Positions 15,895 through 19,747 of a DNA stretch of 19,747 nt are shown piece by piece. This stretch comes from Litorimonas sp964610115 (GTDB taxonomy: Bacteria; Pseudomonadota; Alphaproteobacteria; Caulobacterales; Maricaulaceae), in the NCBI GenBank assembly GCA_964610115.1, contig CAZSUW010000048.1:1-19747 (forward strand), given 5' to 3'. A model generated the notes under the pieces. That model was not told where the DNA came from and searched no databases. It saw nothing but the letters and a program-made list of their open reading frames with translations. The position numbers and the translations under genes are program-made. Numbering within the stretch: the first letter of the stretch is position 1; every line of letters begins with the position of its first letter.

Positions 15895-16233
15895 CTACGT
15901 TTCGCGCGCCACATACAGCCAGGCCATTCGTCCACTGGCCAGCGCCACGGATTGCCGCTCATAGTCATCGACCTCATATGCATCGGCGCGCGCGAGCTGT
16001 TCATCCGTGAGACGAAACACAGTACCCGCAACCTGATCTGCTGGATTTCCTGTTTGCGTTACAATCGGATGAAAGCGCTCACCCGATAGCGCCAAAACCT
16101 CTGGGTCCGTAATCTCAACTATGGTCTGTTTAAAGCCGACAAGCGCGTCGCTTTCGCCCATAATTGTTCCGCCAAACACTTCGGCCTGGACAGACGCCTT
16201 TTGCAATGTGCCATAGGAAAACAAATAGTGCAT
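15895..16233 (-). CDS. Gamma-glutamylcyclotransferase (AIG2-like) family protein
   Basis: A 112-residue protein of the GGCT/AIG2-like fold, which releases 5-oxoproline from gamma-glutamyl compounds. The substrate-binding YGTL motif is at residues 7-10, the usual place, and the general acid/base Glu is probably E87 in ADAYEVDDYER. VAGTVFRL is the expected strand before it. Length is typical of the short bacterial members. It runs convergently with ppc, and its start is only 28 bases from the divergent glutathione S-transferase start, which fits a shared role in gamma-glutamyl/glutathione metabolism. The true substrate of small AIG2-like proteins is often unknown. Confidence 0.85.
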   Translation of the reverse strand: MHYLFSYGTLQKASVQAEVFGGTIMGESDALVGFKQTIVEITDPEVLALSGERFHPIVTQTGNPADQVAGTVFRLTDEQLARADAYEVDDYERQSVALASGRMAWLYVARET

Positions 16234-16261
16234 AGCCCGTTCGCTAGCCTATGATGGAAAA

Positions 16262-16921
16262 ATGACCAAGATTGATCGCTTCACCCTCTATCATTATCCG
16301 CTGTCGCGGTCTTTGCGTGTTCGCTACCTATTAGAGGAATTAAACGCACCCCATGAAGTCATCAAAGTCGATATGATGCGAGGTGAAGGGATGAGCGAGG
16401 CCCACCTCGCCCGCAATCCGAACCATGCCGTGCCGGTCCTCACTGTTCACTACGGTGATGGCACAGAACAAACCTTGATCGAGTCCGGGGCGATGATGGT
16501 CTTCCTCGCCGATGCTTTTCCAATGGCCGGCCTCACCCCGCCAATAGAGGACACACTGGCGCGGGCGGAATATCTGCAGGCTATGTTTTTTCAAGCGGCC
16601 CATCTGGATATGTCGCTCTGGCAAATTCGGTTGAATGAAACCTTGTTTCCTGAAGCAGTAAGAAGCCCGGCGATTGCGGCCTTTAATCGGGACAAAGTGG
16701 AACGTGAAATAATTCCGCAAATGGAAGCGCAACTGGCGAAAAGCGCTTGGATATGCGGCGATCAATTCACAGCGGTTGATTGCATTACCGCGCAAAATGT
16801 AAATTGGATGCGTGCTTACGGCATGGGGCGCCAAGGTCCTTTACGCGATTACATGAAACGACATTTGGCGCGCCCCGCCTGGCAAAGAGCGACAGCCGAT
16901 GCGAAGGAGTTTCAGCGATGA
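16262..16921 (+). CDS. Glutathione S-transferase family protein
   Basis: A 219-residue cytosolic-type GST. The N-terminal thioredoxin-like domain begins TLYHYPLSRSLRVRYLLEEL; S15 or S17 is the candidate glutathione-activating residue. It has the cis-Pro P58 in NHAVPVL and the gamma-glutamyl-binding pair E74-S75 in IESGAM. The helical C-terminal domain (about 95-219) includes CGDQFTAVDCITAQNV, the usual N-capping region of the core helix. The substrate cannot be read from sequence. The ATG at 16262 follows ATGGAAAA. The stop overlaps the aldo/keto reductase start (ATGA), so the two are co-translated, and a detoxification pairing is plausible. Confidence 0.92.
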   Translation: MTKIDRFTLYHYPLSRSLRVRYLLEELNAPHEVIKVDMMRGEGMSEAHLARNPNHAVPVLTVHYGDGTEQTLIESGAMMVFLADAFPMAGLTPPIEDTLARAEYLQAMFFQAAHLDMSLWQIRLNETLFPEAVRSPAIAAFNRDKVEREIIPQMEAQLAKSAWICGDQFTAVDCITAQNVNWMRAYGMGRQGPLRDYMKRHLARPAWQRATADAKEFQR

Positions 16922-17775
16922 ACTTATCTCAGGGTCTGCGCGGCGTCGCCTATGGCTGCTGGCGCTTTGCGGCGAATTCCACAGTTGATGCCGATCGTCT
17001 GATCCGCACCGCACTGGATGCTGGAATCACAGCGATTGATACAGCGGATATTTATGGTCTCGACGCCCCTTCTGGCTTTGGTGGGGCCGAGGTCGTCCTG
17101 GGTCATGTCTTGAAAGCAGACCCGTCATTGCGAGATCGCTTTGTGCTGCTCACCAAAGGCGGGATCGACGCGAAACGACCCTATAATAGTTCGCGCCAAT
17201 ATCTGATGGATGCGTTGGACGCATCGCTCTCCCGGCTGCAGGTCGAACGCATTGATCTTTACCAGATACACCGCCCTGATCTGACAATCTCAATGAAAGA
17301 CCTCGCCACGACGCTGGATGCTATGATTGAGAGTGGAAAAGTGGGAGCGGTTGGCGTCTCAAACTTCACGACCGCTCAGACCCGCGCTCTGGCTGCACAT
17401 TTGAAAGCACCGCTTCAAACACTCCAACCCGAATTTAGTCCTTTGCACCAGCAACCGATTACGGATGGCACGCTTGACCTTGCCGACGAGATAAGCGCAA
17501 CGGTCCTGGCCTGGAGTCCTCTGGGTGGTGGGCGGTTATTTAGCGACGATGGTCCTGTTCAAAAGGTGATTAATCGCATTGCCCGCGCCCAAGGCCTCGC
17601 GCCGACGCAAGTTGCCTTGGCATTTACGCGAACCGTTGGCGCGCATGTCGTCCCTATCATCGGCACGCAAAAACCTGCTAGGATCGTCGAGGCCGCCAAA
17701 GCCGCTGAGCTAGTCCTAGATGGCCGAGACTTCTATGACATTATCGAAGCCTATCGAGGCAAAAGCATGCCGTAA
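16918..17775 (+). CDS. Aldo/keto reductase (YdhF-like)
   Basis: A 285-residue NADPH-dependent aldo/keto reductase. The catalytic tetrad is complete: D41 and Y46 in DTADIYG, K80 in LLTKGGI and H118 in YQIHRPD. GVSNFT and the cofactor region IIGTQKPARI follow as expected. The short form and the IHRPD segment resemble E. coli YdhF. The start at 16918 is chosen because AAGGAG lies upstream and the product then begins directly at the first barrel strand; an in-frame ATG at 16780 would add 46 residues read inside the GST gene. It overlaps the GST stop by four bases. It ends three bases from the convergent acyl-CoA dehydrogenase stop. Confidence 0.92.
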   Translation: MNLSQGLRGVAYGCWRFAANSTVDADRLIRTALDAGITAIDTADIYGLDAPSGFGGAEVVLGHVLKADPSLRDRFVLLTKGGIDAKRPYNSSRQYLMDALDASLSRLQVERIDLYQIHRPDLTISMKDLATTLDAMIESGKVGAVGVSNFTTAQTRALAAHLKAPLQTLQPEFSPLHQQPITDGTLDLADEISATVLAWSPLGGGRLFSDDGPVQKVINRIARAQGLAPTQVALAFTRTVGAHVVPIIGTQKPARIVEAAKAAELVLDGRDFYDIIEAYRGKSMP

Positions 17776-17797
17776 GGCCTAATAGCCGAGGCCTTTC
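17774..17797. terminator. Hairpin spanning two convergent stop codons
   Basis: AAGGCCT (17774-17780) pairs with AGGCCTT (17789-17795) around an 8-base loop, and one more T follows. It overlaps the stop of the aldo/keto reductase and the last codons of the convergent acyl-CoA dehydrogenase gene. The position suggests shared termination, but the T-run is very short. Confidence 0.4.
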
Positions 17798-18897
17798 GCA
17801 TGTTCATTTTGGTGATAGGACGCATCGCCGAGAAGTTCTTGCAGCACACGCACGCGCTTAAGGAACAGGCCAATGTCATATTCATCCGTCATGCCGACCC
17901 CACCATGCATTTGTACGCCTTCCAGCGCTGCTAGCTTCGCCACTTCGCCCAGCTTCGCTTTCGCCATAGCGCAGTAGTGGTTAGCTTTTTCATCACCGCT
18001 ATCCAGCGCAGTCAGCGCACCCAAAACAGCGGAACGCGCGATTTCCAGCTCGGAATATAGATGGCTCGCGCGGTGTTGCAGCGCTTGGAAGCTGCCGACC
18101 GGCACGCCAAACTGCTTACGCTCTTTGATGTAATCGACCGTCGTTTTAAACGCTTCTGATCCGGCGCCGAGTAGTTCTGCGGCGACAATACCGCGACCTG
18201 CCGCGAGCATTTTTTGCATTGCGTCCTCAGCAGTGCTTTCACCGAGTAGGGCATCACCATCGACTTCAACATCGTTCAGATCAATCCGCGCTGCGTTGTG
18301 CGCGTCGACCATAATCGTCCGTTCGATCTCGACACCGTCTGCTTTGGGATCAACCAAGAAGAAGGCCACACCGTCATCTGTCTTCGCAGCAACGATCAAC
18401 TGATCCGCCACATGACCATCAATGACCATCGCTTTGGAACCATTCAGTTTGAAGCCGTTCCCGGATTTCTCTGCCGTTGTCTGAATGCCAGCTGGATTAT
18501 GTTTCGGACCTTCATCGAGCGCGACCGCCATGATGGTTTCGCCCGCGGCAATCTTGGGCAGCCACGCGCTTTTCTGGTCCGCCGACCCAGCTTCTCGTAA
18601 AGCCGTTGCGGCGAGGATTGCGGTTGAGAGAAACGGCGAGGCCGTCAGGTTTTTGCCCATCTGTTCGGCCAGCAAGCCTGCCGCTTGGAAACCCATATCC
18701 ACGCCGCCATTGTCTTCGTCGATAACAATCCCGGCAAAGCCCATAGCCGCCATTTCCGCCCAGAGGTCCTGGTCAAAACCCGTCGCGTCTTGGCTGTCGC
18801 GAAGTTGACGTAGCGCTTTCACGGGCGCTTTTTCCGCAAAGAAGCCTTCCGCCGTATCACGGAGCATCACTTCATCTTCGTTCAGAACTAGAGCCAT
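17779..18897 (-). CDS. Acyl-CoA dehydrogenase, small-subunit type
   Basis: A 372-residue FAD-dependent acyl-CoA dehydrogenase, which introduces an alpha-beta double bond into an acyl-CoA. The all-helical N-terminal domain (1-115) is followed by a beta domain (about 120-225). That domain is degenerate around the usual flavin-contact motif (AVALDEGPKHNP). The C-terminal helical domain has YIKERKQFGVPVGSFQALQH (the conserved RxxFG/FQ region) and LEGVQMHGGVGMTDEYDIG. Pairing with a larger acyl-CoA dehydrogenase 43 bases upstream suggests a heteromeric enzyme, as annotated for pimeloyl-CoA or sterol side-chain dehydrogenases; the specific substrate is unknown. GAGGAG lies 10 bases before the ATG. 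Confidence 0.92.
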   Translation of the reverse strand: MALVLNEDEVMLRDTAEGFFAEKAPVKALRQLRDSQDATGFDQDLWAEMAAMGFAGIVIDEDNGGVDMGFQAAGLLAEQMGKNLTASPFLSTAILAATALREAGSADQKSAWLPKIAAGETIMAVALDEGPKHNPAGIQTTAEKSGNGFKLNGSKAMVIDGHVADQLIVAAKTDDGVAFFLVDPKADGVEIERTIMVDAHNAARIDLNDVEVDGDALLGESTAEDAMQKMLAAGRGIVAAELLGAGSEAFKTTVDYIKERKQFGVPVGSFQALQHRASHLYSELEIARSAVLGALTALDSGDEKANHYCAMAKAKLGEVAKLAALEGVQMHGGVGMTDEYDIGLFLKRVRVLQELLGDASYHQNEHAKGLGY

Positions 18898-18940
18898 TGT
18901 CTGGCGTCTCCTCGTTTATAGATAGTCAATGGCCGACCGC

Positions 18941-19747
18941 TTATGCGCCCGGTAGCTCCAGAACATGCTTGCTGATAATATTCAGCTGGATTTCGCTGGT
19001 GCCGCCTTCGATCGAGTTAGCCTTGGTGCGCAGCCAACCCCGCGCGAGCTTACCATCCTTGGAACGTTCGCTTTCCCATTCCAGGCCATCATGACCGGCG
19101 GCATCCATCATCAGCTCATACTTGCGCTTGTTGAGCTCTGTGCCGTAATATTTCAGCATGGAGCTGTCCGCGCCGAGGCTCTGGCCCGCTTTCGCTTCGG
19201 CCAATTTGCGCTGCATGGTCAGGTTAAAGGCCCAATCGTCAATTTCGGTTTCCGCGATTTTAGCGCGCAACATGGGATCCGCCAGACGGTCCTGTTCATC
19301 CAGACCGATCGTCATGGCGGCGACTTCGTGCAGCGGGCGCATCGGATTGCCCGCACCAATGCCTTCGCGTTCATGCGTCAGGAGATATTTCGCAATCGTC
19401 CAGCCTTTATTCTCTTCGCCAACGAGGTTTGTCTTCAGCACTTTGACATCTTCAAAAAATGTCTCGCAAAACGGAGAACGACCAGAAATCAGCTTAATCG
19501 GACGCGCTTCCACACCAGGCGTTTCCATATCGAACAGGACAAAAGAAATGCCGTAATGTTTCGTCTTTGTGTTATCCGTCCGAACGAGACAGAAAATCCA
19601 GTCGGCTTTATCGGCGTAGGACGTCCAGACCTTCTGGCCGTTTACAATCCAGTGGTCGCCTTTGTCTTCAGCTTTGGTTGCGAGGGCGGCCAAGTCGGAC
19701 CCAGCACCGGGTTCTGAATAGCCTTGGCACCAACGGATTTCACCGCG
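18941..19747 (-). CDS. Acyl-CoA dehydrogenase, large-subunit type (N-terminus cut by window edge)
   Basis: The frame is open to the window end, giving 268 codons; roughly the first 120-140 residues are missing. At the window edge the protein reads GEIRWCQGYSEPGAGSDLA, the flavin-contacting segment of acyl-CoA dehydrogenases, followed by WIVNGQKVWTSYADKADW. The C-terminal end, IEGGTSEIQLNIISKHVL, is the usual family ending and carries a Glu that may be the catalytic base. It differs from its downstream partner, which has a normal QMHGGVGMTD region but a degenerate flavin segment. This fits heterodimers in which only one subunit keeps each active-site element. It is first in this visible operon; the promoter lies outside. 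Confidence 0.94.
   Translation of the reverse strand, partial: RGEIRWCQGYSEPGAGSDLAALATKAEDKGDHWIVNGQKVWTSYADKADWIFCLVRTDNTKTKHYGISFVLFDMETPGVEARPIKLISGRSPFCETFFEDVKVLKTNLVGEENKGWTIAKYLLTHEREGIGAGNPMRPLHEVAAMTIGLDEQDRLADPMLRAKIAETEIDDWAFNLTMQRKLAEAKAGQSLGADSSMLKYYGTELNKRKYELMMDAAGHDGLEWESERSKDGKLARGWLRTKANSIEGGTSEIQLNIISKHVLELPGA

Noticed and set aside
16780..16917. 46-residue N-terminal extension of the aldo/keto reductase
   Set aside because: It is read out of frame inside the glutathione transferase gene, and an AAGGAG site supports the ATG at 16918.
18965..19717. Long plus-strand open frame opposite the acyl-CoA dehydrogenase gene
   Set aside because: It is antisense to a gene with clear family motifs and its product shows no domain; it is a codon-bias shadow.

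Overview
The window reads as the chromosome of an alphaproteobacterium, most likely a marine Caulobacterales/Hyphomonadaceae-type organism. This rests on gene content: the three-gene pnt transhydrogenase (pntAa, pntAb, pntB) beside a small aa3-oxidase subunit IV gene, a TacA/NtrC-type sigma-54 response regulator, and a paired acyl-CoA dehydrogenase operon. Base composition is moderate in GC by eye and uniform. I see no rRNA, tRNA, insertion sequence, CRISPR array or prophage gene. Coding density is high and no gap exceeds 300 bases.

Layout. (1) 1-3016, minus strand: a small cytochrome oxidase subunit IV gene, then pntAa-pntAb-pntB, with pntB cut by the window edge. A perfect 15-base palindrome of FadR/PdhR type lies in the pntAa leader. 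(2) 3017-3262: an intergenic region with a 13-base tandem repeat and a GC-rich inverted repeat, followed by a sigma-54-dependent response regulator (plus strand). (3) 4879-9418, plus strand: an ABC ATPase overlapping a giant gene that fuses two ABC-2 permease halves to an M1-type zinc peptidase. (4) 9491-11853, minus strand: a tight three-gene flavoprotein operon with a photolyase/cryptochrome FAD-binding domain, a separate small protein resembling the photolyase N-terminal domain, and a renalase-like FAD oxidoreductase. (5) 12025-15836, plus strand: gap (glyceraldehyde-3-phosphate dehydrogenase) followed 8 bases later by a divergent phosphoenolpyruvate carboxylase. A perfect 16-base palindrome of LacI-operator type precedes gap. 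(6) 15895-17775: a gamma-glutamylcyclotransferase-like gene diverging, across only 28 bases, from a glutathione S-transferase overlapped by an aldo/keto reductase. (7) 17779-19747, minus strand: the two subunits of an acyl-CoA dehydrogenase, the larger cut by the window edge.

How the parts may connect. Transhydrogenase, GAPDH, PEP carboxylase and acyl-CoA dehydrogenase all act on central carbon and redox balance. Both palindromes sit where carbon-responsive repressors (GntR/FadR type and LacI type) would control pnt and gap-ppc. The points most worth a second look are the PEP carboxylase with substituted catalytic residues, the split photolyase-like operon with a renalase-like partner, and the ABC permease/M1 peptidase fusion.
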